Shown here: positions 8,186-17,744 of the stretch, piece by piece
How the letters are laid out: each line of letters starts with the position of its first letter
Position numbering within the stretch: position 1 is the stretch's first letter
Assembly: GCF_002251435.1 (NCBI RefSeq)
Contig: NZ_NPJI01000073.1
Span: forward strand, 1 to 64,000
From: Prevotella sp. P2-180
GTDB taxonomy: Bacteria; Bacteroidota; Bacteroidia; Bacteroidales; Bacteroidaceae
Reading direction: 5' to 3'
Length of the DNA stretch: 64,000 nt
The notes under the pieces: generated by a model
The model's input: the letters and a program-made list of their open reading frames with translations, nothing else
What the model was told of the DNA's origin: nothing
The model's database searches: none
Translations under genes and position numbers: made by a program

Positions 8186-8598
8186 TGCAACACACGCTAT
8201 ATCTCGGACTGGGGTCAAACCTCGGCGACAAACAACAGAACATTGCAATGGCAGTGGAAAAAATTGAAGAGCTGATTGGACACGTGGAGTGCCAGTCGGC
8301 TCTCCACATAACAGAACCATGGGGATTCCAGTCAGACAACATGTTTGTTAATGCTGCAGTGAAATGTGTCACCATATTGTCGCCACACGAAGTGCTGGAA
8401 AAAACAAAGGACATAGAACGGCAGATGGGAAGGACAACAAAGTCGGTTGACGGAACTTATAAAGACCGCATCATCGACATCGATATACTTCTCTACGACG
8501 ATATGGAAATCAACGATCCCGACCTTGTCATCCCACATCCACTGATGCACCAACGCGACTTTGTGATGAAGCCATTAAACGAGATAATCGATAAATAA
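8185..8598 (+). CDS. folK: 2-amino-4-hydroxy-6-hydroxymethyldihydropteridine diphosphokinase (HPPK)
   Basis: 137 aa. Pyrophosphorylates 6-hydroxymethyl-7,8-dihydropterin in folate synthesis. Motifs: YLGLGSNLGDK at the N-terminus, TEPWGFQSDNMFVNAAV, and DRIIDIDILLYDD with the Mg-binding acidic pair; IPHPLMHQRDFVMKPL is the C-terminal signature. The start is the ATG overlapping the queA stop (TGATG at 8183-8187). A frame extending upstream into queA is not needed. Folate synthesis is continued by folB at 17.7 kb. Confidence 0.95.
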   Translation: MQHTLYLGLGSNLGDKQQNIAMAVEKIEELIGHVECQSALHITEPWGFQSDNMFVNAAVKCVTILSPHEVLEKTKDIERQMGRTTKSVDGTYKDRIIDIDILLYDDMEINDPDLVIPHPLMHQRDFVMKPLNEIIDK

Positions 8599-8663
8599 TG
8601 TTAAAATGACAGGGTGAAAATAAAAATGTTTGCATATCATTCTTAAATATTCATTTTTCTTTG

Positions 8664-8672
8664 TACCTTTGC
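8664..8672 (+). promoter_or_regulatory. Promoter -7 element of rpsO
   Basis: TACCTTTGC, perfect -7 consensus, ~50 bases upstream of the rpsO ATG; no TTTG at the standard -33 position. Confidence 0.65.
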
Positions 8673-8721
8673 ACCCGCATTTGCAAAAAGTATATATCAT
8701 AATCATTAATTAATTAAATCT

Positions 8722-8991
8722 ATGTATTTAGATCAGGCAAAAAAACAAGAGATCTTTGGACAGTACGGAAAGTCTAACACTGATACTGGTTCTGCTGAGA
8801 GCCAGATAGCATTGTTCTCATACCGTATTTCCCACTTGACGGAACATCTTAAGAAGAACCGTAAAGATTATACTACAGCAAGAGCTCTTACACAGCTGGT
8901 AGGTAAGCGTCGTGCGCTTCTGAACTACCTCTACGACCGTGATGTTACACGCTATCGTGCAATTGTTAAGGCTCTTGGCCTCCGCAAGTAA
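8722..8991 (+). CDS. rpsO: 30S ribosomal protein S15
   Basis: 89 aa, the standard S15 length. S15 binds 16S rRNA helices 20-22 in the central domain. The conserved GSAESQIALFSYRISHLTEHL and DYTTARALTQLVGKRRALLNYL segments are intact. Monocistronic: own promoter upstream and a hairpin directly after the stop, before typA. Confidence 0.97.
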   Translation: MYLDQAKKQEIFGQYGKSNTDTGSAESQIALFSYRISHLTEHLKKNRKDYTTARALTQLVGKRRALLNYLYDRDVTRYRAIVKALGLRK

Positions 8992-9011
8992 GAGGAAGCC
9001 GAAAAAAACAG

Positions 9012-9043
9012 TAATCCCGCAGACCATTCGGCTTGCGGGATTA
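9012..9043 (+). terminator. Hairpin after rpsO
   Basis: TAATCCCGCA (9012-9021) and TGCGGGATTA (9034-9043) form a perfect 10-bp stem. The tail is AT-rich but has only short T runs, so termination may be partial and allow read-through into typA. Confidence 0.6.
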
Positions 9044-9068
9044 TTATTAATTGCAAGTCAGAAGAAAA

Positions 9069-10871
9069 ATGAAAGATATCAGAAATATAGCAATTATTGC
9101 CCACGTCGACCACGGAAAGACAACCCTTGTCGACAAAATGATGTTGGCGGGCAATCTGTTTCGCGAGGGACAGGACCTAAGCGGACAAGTATTGGATAGC
9201 AACGATTTGGAACGTGAACGCGGTATCACAATCCTCTCAAAAAATGTTTCAATCAACTGGAAAGGAACAAAGATTAATATTATTGACACTCCAGGACACA
9301 GCGATTTCGGAGGTGAAGTGGAACGTGTGCTCAACATGGCTGATGGATGCCTGCTGCTCGTTGACGCATTCGAGGGACCTATGCCACAGACGCGCTTCGT
9401 GCTGCAGAAAGCATTACAGATAGGACTGAAGCCTATCGTGGTGGTGAACAAGGTGGACAAGCCTAACTGCAGGCCTGAGGAAGTGTACGAAATGGTGTTC
9501 GACCTGATGTTCTCACTCAATGCCACAGAAGACCAACTTGACTTCCCGGTGGTTTACGGGTCGGCGAAAAACGGATGGATGGGTGAAGACTATAGCACTC
9601 CTACCACCGACATAACATATCTTCTCGACAAAATAGTGGAGGTAATACCTGCTCCGAGAGTCATAGAAGGCTCGCCGCAGATGCTCATCACTTCTCTCGA
9701 CTATTCGAGCTATACAGGAAGAATAGCTGTGGGACGCGTACACAGGGGCGTGTTGAAAGAAGGCATGAACATAAGCATCTCACACAGGGATGGAAAGATA
9801 GAGAAGACAAAAATCAAGGAACTACATACCTTCGAGGGCATGGGACACAAAAAGACCGACGAGGTGCAGAGCGGAGACATCTGCGCCATTATCGGACTTG
9901 AGAAATTTGAAATCGGAGACACCATCTGTGACTTTGAAAACCCAGAGCCATTGCCTCCTATTGCCATCGACGAGCCAACCATGTCGATGCTCTTCACTAT
10001 CAACGACTCTCCTTTCTTTGGAAAAGAAGGAAAGTTTGTCACTTCAAGACATATCAACGACAGACTTCAGAAAGAACTGGAGAAGAATCTCGCGCTGAGG
10101 GTGTCGCAGTTTGAAGACTCTACCGACAAGTGGGTCGTTAGCGGACGTGGTGTGCTTCACCTCTCTGTGCTTATAGAGACCATGAGGCGTGAAGGCTACG
10201 AACTTCAGGTAGGACAGCCGCAGGTAATATACAAGGAACTCAACGGGACGAAATGTGAACCTATCGAGGAACTTACCATAAACGTGCCTGAGGAGTTTGC
10301 GTCGAAAATGATTGACATGGTAACAAGACGAAAGGGAGAGATGACTTCCATGGAGTCGCAGGCCGACCGTGTGAATATTGAATTTGACGTGCCTTCAAGA
10401 GGCATCATCGGTTTGAGAACCAATGTGCTCACAGCATCACAGGGAGAAGCCATCATGGCCCACAGGTTTAAGGAATACCAGCCTTATAAGGGCGACATCA
10501 CACGCCGTGTGGCAGGCTCGATGATTGCTCTTGAGACAGGCACATCATACGCCTACGCCATCGACAAGCTGCAAGACCGCGGCAAGTTCTTTATTGAACC
10601 TGGCGAGGAAGTGTATATGGGTGAGGTAGTGGGAGAACATGTTCACGACAACGACCTCGTCATAAATGTGTGCAAGGCAAAGCAGCTCACCAACACACGT
10701 GCCAGCGGTTCTGACGACAAGGCTCGCATTGTGCCACGAACAGTGCTCTCGCTCGAAGAAGCCCTTGAGTATATCAAGGAGGACGAACTGGTGGAAGTGA
10801 CGCCGAAGAGCATGCGTATGAGAAAAATCATACTCGACCATAACGAGCGCAAGAAGGCTGGAAAGAACTGA
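9069..10871 (+). CDS. typA: Ribosome-associated GTPase TypA/BipA
   Basis: 600 aa from the ATG at 9069. A translational GTPase of the EF-G class that binds the 70S ribosome and assists 50S assembly under stress. G1 AHVDHGKTTL at residues 11-20, the RERGITI switch I, DTPGHSDFGGEV, and NKVDKPN (G4) are all present; the C-terminal BipA-specific part includes VPSRGIIGLRTNVLTAS. A TTG 18 bases upstream is in frame but unlikely. No separate promoter is evident, so expression may depend on read-through from rpsO. Confidence 0.95.
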   Translation: MKDIRNIAIIAHVDHGKTTLVDKMMLAGNLFREGQDLSGQVLDSNDLERERGITILSKNVSINWKGTKINIIDTPGHSDFGGEVERVLNMADGCLLLVDAFEGPMPQTRFVLQKALQIGLKPIVVVNKVDKPNCRPEEVYEMVFDLMFSLNATEDQLDFPVVYGSAKNGWMGEDYSTPTTDITYLLDKIVEVIPAPRVIEGSPQMLITSLDYSSYTGRIAVGRVHRGVLKEGMNISISHRDGKIEKTKIKELHTFEGMGHKKTDEVQSGDICAIIGLEKFEIGDTICDFENPEPLPPIAIDEPTMSMLFTINDSPFFGKEGKFVTSRHINDRLQKELEKNLALRVSQFEDSTDKWVVSGRGVLHLSVLIETMRREGYELQVGQPQVIYKELNGTKCEPIEELTINVPEEFASKMIDMVTRRKGEMTSMESQADRVNIEFDVPSRGIIGLRTNVLTASQGEAIMAHRFKEYQPYKGDITRRVAGSMIALETGTSYAYAIDKLQDRGKFFIEPGEEVYMGEVVGEHVHDNDLVINVCKAKQLTNTRASGSDDKARIVPRTVLSLEEALEYIKEDELVEVTPKSMRMRKIILDHNERKKAGKN

Positions 10872-10894
10872 TATTTGAATATAACACTAAGAAT

Positions 10895-11671
10895 ATGAAG
10901 CTACGTACAATTATCACTGCCGTTACGGCTTTCATCTCCCTTGGCACGCTAGCACAGGGAGAACAGGGACAGTTGTCACTGATTCCCAGGGTGGGCTTCT
11001 CGCTCACCAAGTTGTCAAACGATTATTTTGAGATCGGAGGCTCTCAGAGAATCGAGAAAGTGAGCCAGCGTCTGAAACCGGCTTTAGAGGCTGGAGTCGA
11101 CCTGGAATATATGGCTACTGACTTCCTTGGCGTAACTGTAGGTGCAAAGTATTCGCTTCAAGGTTCGAAGTTCAAGGACTTTCATATCAATGTCAATCCT
11201 GAAGCCAGTGGCGACGAGATGAGATTTGTCAATTTCTCACGTGTGGCTACAGACCTTCACTATCTTCAGGTGCCGCTGATGTTACATCTTTATGTGTTCA
11301 AGGGGCTCTCTATTGACGCAGGCGTTCAGTTCGGACATCTCCTTTCAGCAAAGGAGTCGTTCAACTATGTAATCGGCGACCTTGACACAAAGACCAATAA
11401 GGTGTTGAAATATTACCGATACACTGAAAGTGGTGTCGTGGCTCTTGAGGATGGTGAAGACCGGTATCTCGAACATCGCGAGACAGCCACCGACACATAC
11501 AAGCGTGCAGACGTAAGCATTCCATTAGGCCTGTCGTATGAGTCAGACGATGTTATCCTCTCATTGCGGTATAACATGGGTCTTAACAATATATCAAAGG
11601 AAGTGGAGAAGATGCGTAACAACGTCATAACATTCTCTGTCGGATATCGCATTCCGCTGTTAGGCAATTAA
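10895..11671 (+). CDS. PorT-family outer-membrane beta-barrel protein
   Basis: 258 aa. N-terminal signal peptide (MKLRTIITAVTAFISLGTLAQG) and alternating hydrophobic strands such as PALEAGVDLEYMATDF, LGVTVGAKYSLQG and ITFSVGYRIPLLGN ending in an aromatic-rich strand, as in the outer-membrane beta-barrel family PF13568. The central section reading LHYLQVPLMLHLYVFKGLSIDAG is the best family match (YLQIPLLLKYY-type motif). Role unknown. It follows typA by 23 bp and ends at a convergent hairpin shared with mtnN. Confidence 0.75.
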   Translation: MKLRTIITAVTAFISLGTLAQGEQGQLSLIPRVGFSLTKLSNDYFEIGGSQRIEKVSQRLKPALEAGVDLEYMATDFLGVTVGAKYSLQGSKFKDFHINVNPEASGDEMRFVNFSRVATDLHYLQVPLMLHLYVFKGLSIDAGVQFGHLLSAKESFNYVIGDLDTKTNKVLKYYRYTESGVVALEDGEDRYLEHRETATDTYKRADVSIPLGLSYESDDVILSLRYNMGLNNISKEVEKMRNNVITFSVGYRIPLLGN

Positions 11672-11700
11672 GAAGTTCTGTAAAAGGCTTACAGAACTTC
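11672..11700. terminator. Bidirectional hairpin between convergent genes
   Basis: A perfect 12-bp inverted repeat (11672-11683 and 11689-11700, core AGTTCTGTAA/TTACAGAACT) with a 5-base loop. It starts one base after the barrel-protein stop and includes the last codons and stop of mtnN. T runs are weak on both sides. Confidence 0.6.
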
Positions 11701-12387
11701 CAGGAATTTCTTTGTGGTATTGAATGAATTATCGGCAATGGTGTCCCAAAAATTATGATATTGGGATGCCTTGCTGTCTTTTAGGGGTATGTCGCTGATG
11801 ACACGGAAGGAAATGAAGTCAACACCGAAAGAGTAGCAAGTCTGCGCTATGGCAGCCGATTCCATGTCAACTGCCACGGCTTCTGGGAAAAGAGCAATTA
11901 TTTCACGCATCTTTTCCTTTGAGTCGACAAACCAGTCGCCTGTGACAAACAGTCCTGCATGTATTTTCGGCCAACCGTCTCCAGCCAACCTCAATGCCTT
12001 TTCCACCAAGTCTTTTGGCGAGGTGTATCTTGCAGGCATGCCCTGAACTTGTCCGTAGACAGTCTTTCCGATGGCTTCCCCACAATAGACGTCGTGGTAT
12101 GATATCTCCGTGCTTACCACCATGTCCTGCACTTCCATCGAGGTTTGTCCGCCTCCGGCACATCCAGTGGAAATAATCAGTTCCGGCTTGTATCGTCTGA
12201 TCATTTCAGTTGTGCCTATAGCAGCGTTCACTTTCCCTATGCCGCATTGGTGCATGAAAATGGAGTTGTGGCCCATCTCTCCTATAGTGAACGACCTTCC
12301 GTTTTCTGTCTCAGTCTTTCTGTTGTCAAGAAGTTCGCTGATGCGTCTGAACTCCTTGTCCATCGCAATAATAATGCCTATTTTCAT
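11689..12387 (-). CDS. mtnN: 5'-methylthioadenosine/S-adenosylhomocysteine nucleosidase
   Basis: 232 aa. Hydrolyses MTA and SAH to adenine and the thioribosyl product, feeding methionine salvage and the LuxS route. The family's catalytic residues are seen at canonical positions: Glu12 (IIIAMDKE), VDMESAAIAQ with Glu176, and VISDIP with Asp199. It is a single minus-strand gene with its own promoter and ends inside a perfect hairpin shared with the convergent barrel gene. Confidence 0.93.
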   Translation of the reverse strand: MKIGIIIAMDKEFRRISELLDNRKTETENGRSFTIGEMGHNSIFMHQCGIGKVNAAIGTTEMIRRYKPELIISTGCAGGGQTSMEVQDMVVSTEISYHDVYCGEAIGKTVYGQVQGMPARYTSPKDLVEKALRLAGDGWPKIHAGLFVTGDWFVDSKEKMREIIALFPEAVAVDMESAAIAQTCYSFGVDFISFRVISDIPLKDSKASQYHNFWDTIADNSFNTTKKFLEVL

Positions 12388-12408
12388 ATCTAAATATCAG
12401 TTTTTCGT

Positions 12409-12417
12409 ACAAAGGTA
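12409..12417 (-). promoter_or_regulatory. Promoter -7 element of mtnN
   Basis: Minus strand TACCTTTGT, 22 bases upstream of the ATG. Confidence 0.55.
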
Positions 12418-12493
12418 ATATATTAATCTGATAAAAACACATTTTTTATAATAAAACTTCAACAAGCATTCCTATTTTCTCGTTTTTTCTTAG

Positions 12494-12502
12494 TAACTTT
12501 GC
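12494..12502 (+). promoter_or_regulatory. Promoter -7 element of yfhO
   Basis: TAACTTTGC, 36 bases upstream of the ATG at 12539. Confidence 0.6.
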
Positions 12503-12538
12503 CGCCAAAAGAAAAGAAACGAAAAAATATATAAACAG

Positions 12539-15022
12539 ATGAATTCACTGAAGAGATATCTGCCAGACCTTTTGGTGGTGGTGGTTTTTGCATTGTTGGC
12601 TTTCGCCTATTTCTTCCCTGCCGACAGCGAGGGACGTATTCTTTATCGCCATGACTCAGCTGCAGGAAAGGGCATGGGACAGGAAATGTCGGAATATCGA
12701 CAGCGTACAGGTGAGACTACACGTTGGACCAATGCCCTGTTTGGAGGAATGCCGACATATCAGATGGCTCCTGCATACGACAGCGGAAAAGTGCTTGACC
12801 AGGTTGCCAACGCCTATCACCTTTGGCTGCCCGACTATGTGTGGTATCTATTTGCCTATCTGCTTGGCTTCTATATCTTGTTGAGAGCTTTTGACTTCAA
12901 GCAGCATTTGGCAGCTTTGGGCTCGCTGCTTTGGGCTTTCAGCACTTATTTCCTCATAATCATCGCCGCCGGACATTACTGGAAGGTAATGGCATTGGCA
13001 TATCTGCCTCCTATGATTGCCGGTGTGGTATTGGCCTATAGAGGAAAATATCTCCTGGGATTTGTAGTAACTGCCATTTTTGCAGCTCTTGAGGTGCAGG
13101 CCAACCATGTGCAGATGACGTATTATTATCTTTTCGTCATCTTCTTCATGATTATTGCATATCTCGTGGAGGCATTGCGACAGAAACGTCTTGCTCATTT
13201 TGCCAAGGCCACGGCAGTGTGTGCCGTAGGAGCCATTATCGGCATTTGCATCAACCTCTCAAACCTATACCACACGTGGGAGTACAGCAAAGAGTCGATG
13301 AGAGGAAAAAGCGAACTGGTGAAGAAAAATGCCGCCAACCAAACTAACAGCGGTCTAGACAGAGACTATATAACACAGTGGAGCTATGGTATCGATGAAA
13401 CATGGACATTGCTCATCCCTAATGCCAAGGGAGGGGCTTCGGTGCCTTTGTCGATGAACGAAACGGCTATGGAGCATGCTGACAACAACTATCTGCCTAT
13501 TTATCAGCAATTAGGACAGTACTGGGGTGAACAACCTGGTACGAGTGGTCCTGTGTATGTCGGCGCTTTCGTCATGTTCCTCTTTATTCTTTCGCTCTTC
13601 ATTGTGAAGGGACCGCTGAAGTGGGCTCTGCTGGCTGCCACAGTGCTGTCGGTGCTGTTGTCGTGGGGACGCAATTTCATGCCCTTCACCAATTTCTTCC
13701 TCGACTATGTCCCAATGTATTCGAAGTTTAGGACTGTGGCATCCATACTGGTCATTGCAGAATTCACCATTCCACTATTGGCAATGCTTGCCCTAAAACA
13801 AATAGTGGACGACAGACAGTTGCTTACTAATAAAATAAAATATGTGTACGTGAGCCTTGCCCTCACCGCTGGACCATGTCTGCTGTTTATGTTGTGTCCT
13901 GGCGTTTTTGACTATGTGTCGTCGTCAGAACTTCATGCAATGAGCCAGATACCAGCCGACCAGCTTCAGCCCTTGCTCCATAATCTCACAGAGATGCGCG
14001 AGGCAATGTTCACGGCAGATTGCAGACGTTCACTGGTCATCATCTTAGGATGTGTGATGCTCCTGTTCCTGTACAAGGCAGGAAAACTAAAGGTCGTGCC
14101 AATGGTGGCTGTACTTGCTGTAGTGTGTCTTGTTGACCTGTGGGCAGTTAACAAACGCTATCTTAACGACTCAATGTTTGTTGAGAAGATACAACGCGAC
14201 ATGCCGATAGAAAAGACATCAACGGAAGACCAGATACTACACGACAAATCCCTCAACTTCCGTGTGCTCAATCTCGCCACCAACACATTCAACGAGAACG
14301 AGACCTCTTACTATCTCAAAAGCATAGGTGGCTATCATCCTGCAAAGCTGCGCAGATATCAGGAGATGATAGATGAGTATATATCACCTGAGATGCAGAA
14401 ACTCTATCCTGCCATAGCAGAGGCTCAGGGCGACATGACCAAAGTGCCGGGAGACAGCATCTTCCCTGTGCTTAACATGCTCAACACCAAGTATTTCATA
14501 CTCCCTCTTGAGAGCGGGCAGACTGTTCCCGTACATAATCCATACGCCTTTGGTAATGCATGGGTGGTGGATCGTGTGACCTATGTGGACAATGCAAACG
14601 GAGAAATCGGCCAAGTGGGTAAGATAGACCTAAGACATGAGGCCGTGGCAGACAAACGCTTCAAGGAAATATTGGGCGAAAGCATTGAGCAGCAAGGAGA
14701 AAGCGTGGTGACCATAAAAAACTATGAGCCCAACCAATTGAAATATGACGTCGTGACACAGAAAGGCGGAGTGGTGGTGTTTGCGGAAAACTACTATCCG
14801 GGATGGACTGCCACAGTAGACGGACAACCAGTGGAAGTGGGACGCGTAGACTATATACTGCGTGCCATAAAAGTTGCTCCAGGCAAACATGAGATAGTGC
14901 TGTCGTTCTTCCCGACCACAGTCGACGTGACAGAGCGCATAGCCTATGCCTCATACGCCATTCTGCTCGCCGTAGTGCTCCTTTTGGCCTATCTTGGATG
15001 GCGAAGGAGAAAGGCTGCTTAA
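12539..15022 (+). CDS. YfhO-family polytopic membrane protein
   Basis: 827 aa. Around a dozen TM helices, beginning with LLVVVVFALLAFAYFF, a first periplasmic loop containing TTRWTNALFGGMPTYQ (family signature with FGGMP), and a large soluble C-terminal part ending in a last TM (YAILLAVVLLLAYLGW). PF09586 members resemble GT-C glycosyltransferases; in Gram-positives YfhO is tied to glycosylation of lipoteichoic acid. In Bacteroidetes the substrate is unknown. C-terminal NYYPGWTATVDGQPV is the conserved carbohydrate-binding-like segment found in these proteins. Monocistronic, followed by a strong inverted repeat. Confidence 0.8.
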   Translation: MNSLKRYLPDLLVVVVFALLAFAYFFPADSEGRILYRHDSAAGKGMGQEMSEYRQRTGETTRWTNALFGGMPTYQMAPAYDSGKVLDQVANAYHLWLPDYVWYLFAYLLGFYILLRAFDFKQHLAALGSLLWAFSTYFLIIIAAGHYWKVMALAYLPPMIAGVVLAYRGKYLLGFVVTAIFAALEVQANHVQMTYYYLFVIFFMIIAYLVEALRQKRLAHFAKATAVCAVGAIIGICINLSNLYHTWEYSKESMRGKSELVKKNAANQTNSGLDRDYITQWSYGIDETWTLLIPNAKGGASVPLSMNETAMEHADNNYLPIYQQLGQYWGEQPGTSGPVYVGAFVMFLFILSLFIVKGPLKWALLAATVLSVLLSWGRNFMPFTNFFLDYVPMYSKFRTVASILVIAEFTIPLLAMLALKQIVDDRQLLTNKIKYVYVSLALTAGPCLLFMLCPGVFDYVSSSELHAMSQIPADQLQPLLHNLTEMREAMFTADCRRSLVIILGCVMLLFLYKAGKLKVVPMVAVLAVVCLVDLWAVNKRYLNDSMFVEKIQRDMPIEKTSTEDQILHDKSLNFRVLNLATNTFNENETSYYLKSIGGYHPAKLRRYQEMIDEYISPEMQKLYPAIAEAQGDMTKVPGDSIFPVLNMLNTKYFILPLESGQTVPVHNPYAFGNAWVVDRVTYVDNANGEIGQVGKIDLRHEAVADKRFKEILGESIEQQGESVVTIKNYEPNQLKYDVVTQKGGVVVFAENYYPGWTATVDGQPVEVGRVDYILRAIKVAPGKHEIVLSFFPTTVDVTERIAYASYAILLAVVLLLAYLGWRRRKAA

Positions 15023-15074
15023 AGTCTCTTTTTTTGAAAACTATAAAACAGTTTGACTATCATTAAGTTATTCG

Positions 15075-15120
15075 TTTGGGAAAACTTTTTGCAAAAATAA
15101 TGGCGGAAAGTTTTCCCAAA
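15075..15120 (+). terminator. 14-bp perfect inverted repeat between yfhO and nrdJ
   Basis: TTTGGGAAAACTTT (15075-15088) and AAAGTTTTCCCAAA (15107-15120) with an 18-base loop, followed by a T-rich run (TTTATTTTTTT). It most simply ends the yfhO transcript, but it lies only ~30 bases upstream of the nrdJ promoter and could also be an operator. Confidence 0.6.
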
Positions 15121-15148
15121 TTTATTTTTTTATATCAGAAATTATATG

Positions 15149-15157
15149 TAACTTTGC
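15149..15157 (+). promoter_or_regulatory. Promoter -7 element of nrdJ
   Basis: TAACTTTGC, 22 bases upstream of the ATG at 15180. Confidence 0.65.
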
Positions 15158-15179
15158 GCCCACAAACTTATAACATTAA

Positions 15180-17744
15180 ATGGAAACTAATAAAACCTTT
15201 AGCCACGAAGAAGCATTGCAGGCTTCTTTGGATTATTTCAATGGAGATGAATTGGCGGCAAGAGTGTGGGTCAACAAGTATGCGATGAAAGATAGCTACG
15301 GCAATATCTATGAGAAATCGCCGGTTGACATGCACTGGCGTATTGCCAATGAGATTGCGCGTATTGAAAAAAAGTATCCTAACCCGATGACTGCCGAGCA
15401 GATTTTCGAACTGCTCGACCACTTCAGGTATATTGTGCCTGCCGGTAGTCCTATGACAGGTATTGGCAACAATTTCCAGATTGCCTCGCTCAGCAATTGC
15501 TTCGTTATCGGACTCGACGGCGATGCTGACTCATACGGCGCAATCATGCGTATCGACGAGGAACAGGTGCAGCTCATGAAGCGTCGCGGTGGAGTAGGGC
15601 ATGACCTTTCGCATATCAGACCGAAAGGATCGCCGGTAAACAATTCCGCACTTACATCTACAGGACTCGTGCCTTTTATGGAGAGATACAGCAACTCTAC
15701 ACGAGAGGTGGCACAAGACGGACGACGTGGTGCCCTTATGCTCTCGGTAAGCATCAAGCATCCGGATTCTGAGGCTTTCATCGATGCAAAAATGACTGAG
15801 GGAAAGGTTACTGGCGCTAATGTGTCGGTGAAAATTGACGATGAGTTCATGAAGGCAGCCATCGAGGGACGCCCTTATCACCAGACCTTCCCTATCTATA
15901 GTGAAAACCCTGAGTGGGACAAGGAAATATCGGCACGTGAACTATGGGAGAAGATTGTTCACAATGCTTGGAAAAGCGCAGAGCCTGGCGTGCTGTTCTG
16001 GGATACAATACTAAAGGAGAGCATTCCAGACTGCTATGCCGACCTTGGATTCCGCACCGTGTCTACAAATCCTTGCGGTGAGATTCCTTTGTGTCCATAC
16101 GATTCCTGCCGCCTGCTTTCCATCAACCTCTATTCATACGTGGTAAAACCATTCACCAAGGATGCCTACTTCGATTACGACCTGTTTAAGAAGCATGTCG
16201 CAGCTGCTCAACGTATTATGGACGATATCGTCGACCTTGAGCTTGAGAAGATTGAGCTGATAATGGAAAAAATCGAACGTGACCCTCAGACCTGCGAAGT
16301 GAAGGGTGCTGAAAGACATCTATGGGAGAAAATACAGAAAAAGAGCGGTATGGGACGTCGTACTGGTGTTGGCATCACTGCTGAAGGCGACATGATTGCC
16401 GCAATGGGACTCCGCTATGGCTCTCAGGAGGCTACCGACTTCTCTGTAAATGTACACAAGACGCTTGCCCTGAACGCTTATCGTTCGTCGGTGAACATGG
16501 CAAAGGAGCGTGGAGCGTTTGAAATATTCGATGCAAACAGGGAAAAGGACAATCCTTTCATCAACAGGATAAAGGAGGCTGATCCGGAACTCTACGAGGA
16601 TATGGTGAAGTATGGACGCCGTAACATAGCTTGCCTTACTATCGCTCCTACAGGTACAACATCGCTTATGACACAAACCACCAGTGGTATAGAGCCTGTG
16701 TTCATGCCTGTATACAAACGTCGCCGTAAAGTAAATCCTAACGATGAGGCTGTGCATGTGGACTATGTAGACGAAGTGGGCGACTCTTTCGAAGAGTACA
16801 TCGTTTACCATAACAAGTTCCTGAAATGGATGGAAGTTAATGGTATCGACTCCACAAAACGATATTCACAGGAAGAGATTGACTCTCTTGTGGCACGCTC
16901 ACCTTATTATAAAGCTACAGCCAATGACGTTGACTGGCTCATGAAAGTCAAGATGCAGGGTGCTATACAGAAGTGGGTCGACCATTCCATCAGCGTCACG
17001 GTGAACCTGCCAAATGATGTCGACGAGGCTCTTGTAAACAAACTCTATGTTGAGGCATGGCGCTCCGGATGTAAGGGTTGCACTATCTATCGTGATGGCA
17101 GCCGCAGCGGAGTCATGATTGCAGTGTCGAAAAAAGACAAGAAAGACGACAAGAAGGAAGAAAAGACAGACAGACGCCCATGTAGTCCTCCAGAGGTGAC
17201 AGAAGTAAGACCACAGGTCCTTGACTGCGATGTGGTGCGTTTCCAGAACAACAAGGAGAAGTGGGTGGCATTCGTCGGCCTTCTTAATGGCTATCCTTAT
17301 GAAATCTTCACTGGTCTGCAGGACGACGAGGAAGGCATTGTGCTTCCCAAAACAGTTATCAAGGGAAAGATAATCAAGCAGACCGACGAGACAGGAAAGA
17401 GCCGCTACGACTTCCAGTTTGAAAACAAACGCGGCTACAAGACCACAGTCGAGGGCCTCTCTGAGAAGTTCAATCCCGAATACTGGAACTATGCAAAGCT
17501 CATCAGTGGTGTGCTTCGATACAGAATGCCTATCGACCATGTCATAAAGCTCGTCTCTTCCCTGCAACTCAAGAGCGAAAGCATCAACACATGGAAGAAT
17601 GGTGTTGAAAGGGCTTTGAAAAAATACATTACAGACGGAACTGAGGCAAAGGGACAGAAATGCCCTCAGTGTGGACAGGAAACATTGGTTTATCAGGAAG
17701 GCTGTTTAATATGTAAGAATTGTGGAGCCAGCAGATGTGGATAG
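15180..17744 (+). CDS. nrdJ: Adenosylcobalamin-dependent (class II) ribonucleoside-diphosphate reductase
   Basis: 854 aa. Makes deoxyribonucleotides with a B12-generated thiyl radical. STNPCGEIPL with Cys299 is the radical-site loop; SLSNCFVIGL carries the first redox cysteine; APTGTTSLM and IEPVFMPVYKRRRK are class II signatures. After residue ~640 a Lys/Glu-rich linker leads to a C-terminal domain ending in a zinc ribbon (CPQCGQ...CLICKNCG) and the final CG pair. Own promoter, preceded by a long inverted repeat; the 3' end overlaps folB. No B12 riboswitch was recognised in the 157-base upstream gap. Confidence 0.93.
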   Translation: METNKTFSHEEALQASLDYFNGDELAARVWVNKYAMKDSYGNIYEKSPVDMHWRIANEIARIEKKYPNPMTAEQIFELLDHFRYIVPAGSPMTGIGNNFQIASLSNCFVIGLDGDADSYGAIMRIDEEQVQLMKRRGGVGHDLSHIRPKGSPVNNSALTSTGLVPFMERYSNSTREVAQDGRRGALMLSVSIKHPDSEAFIDAKMTEGKVTGANVSVKIDDEFMKAAIEGRPYHQTFPIYSENPEWDKEISARELWEKIVHNAWKSAEPGVLFWDTILKESIPDCYADLGFRTVSTNPCGEIPLCPYDSCRLLSINLYSYVVKPFTKDAYFDYDLFKKHVAAAQRIMDDIVDLELEKIELIMEKIERDPQTCEVKGAERHLWEKIQKKSGMGRRTGVGITAEGDMIAAMGLRYGSQEATDFSVNVHKTLALNAYRSSVNMAKERGAFEIFDANREKDNPFINRIKEADPELYEDMVKYGRRNIACLTIAPTGTTSLMTQTTSGIEPVFMPVYKRRRKVNPNDEAVHVDYVDEVGDSFEEYIVYHNKFLKWMEVNGIDSTKRYSQEEIDSLVARSPYYKATANDVDWLMKVKMQGAIQKWVDHSISVTVNLPNDVDEALVNKLYVEAWRSGCKGCTIYRDGSRSGVMIAVSKKDKKDDKKEEKTDRRPCSPPEVTEVRPQVLDCDVVRFQNNKEKWVAFVGLLNGYPYEIFTGLQDDEEGIVLPKTVIKGKIIKQTDETGKSRYDFQFENKRGYKTTVEGLSEKFNPEYWNYAKLISGVLRYRMPIDHVIKLVSSLQLKSESINTWKNGVERALKKYITDGTEAKGQKCPQCGQETLVYQEGCLICKNCGASRCG

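Noticed and set aside
15023..15179. Cobalamin riboswitch in front of the B12-dependent reductase
   Set aside because: The gap is too short for the ~200-base riboswitch and lacks the B12-box sequence.
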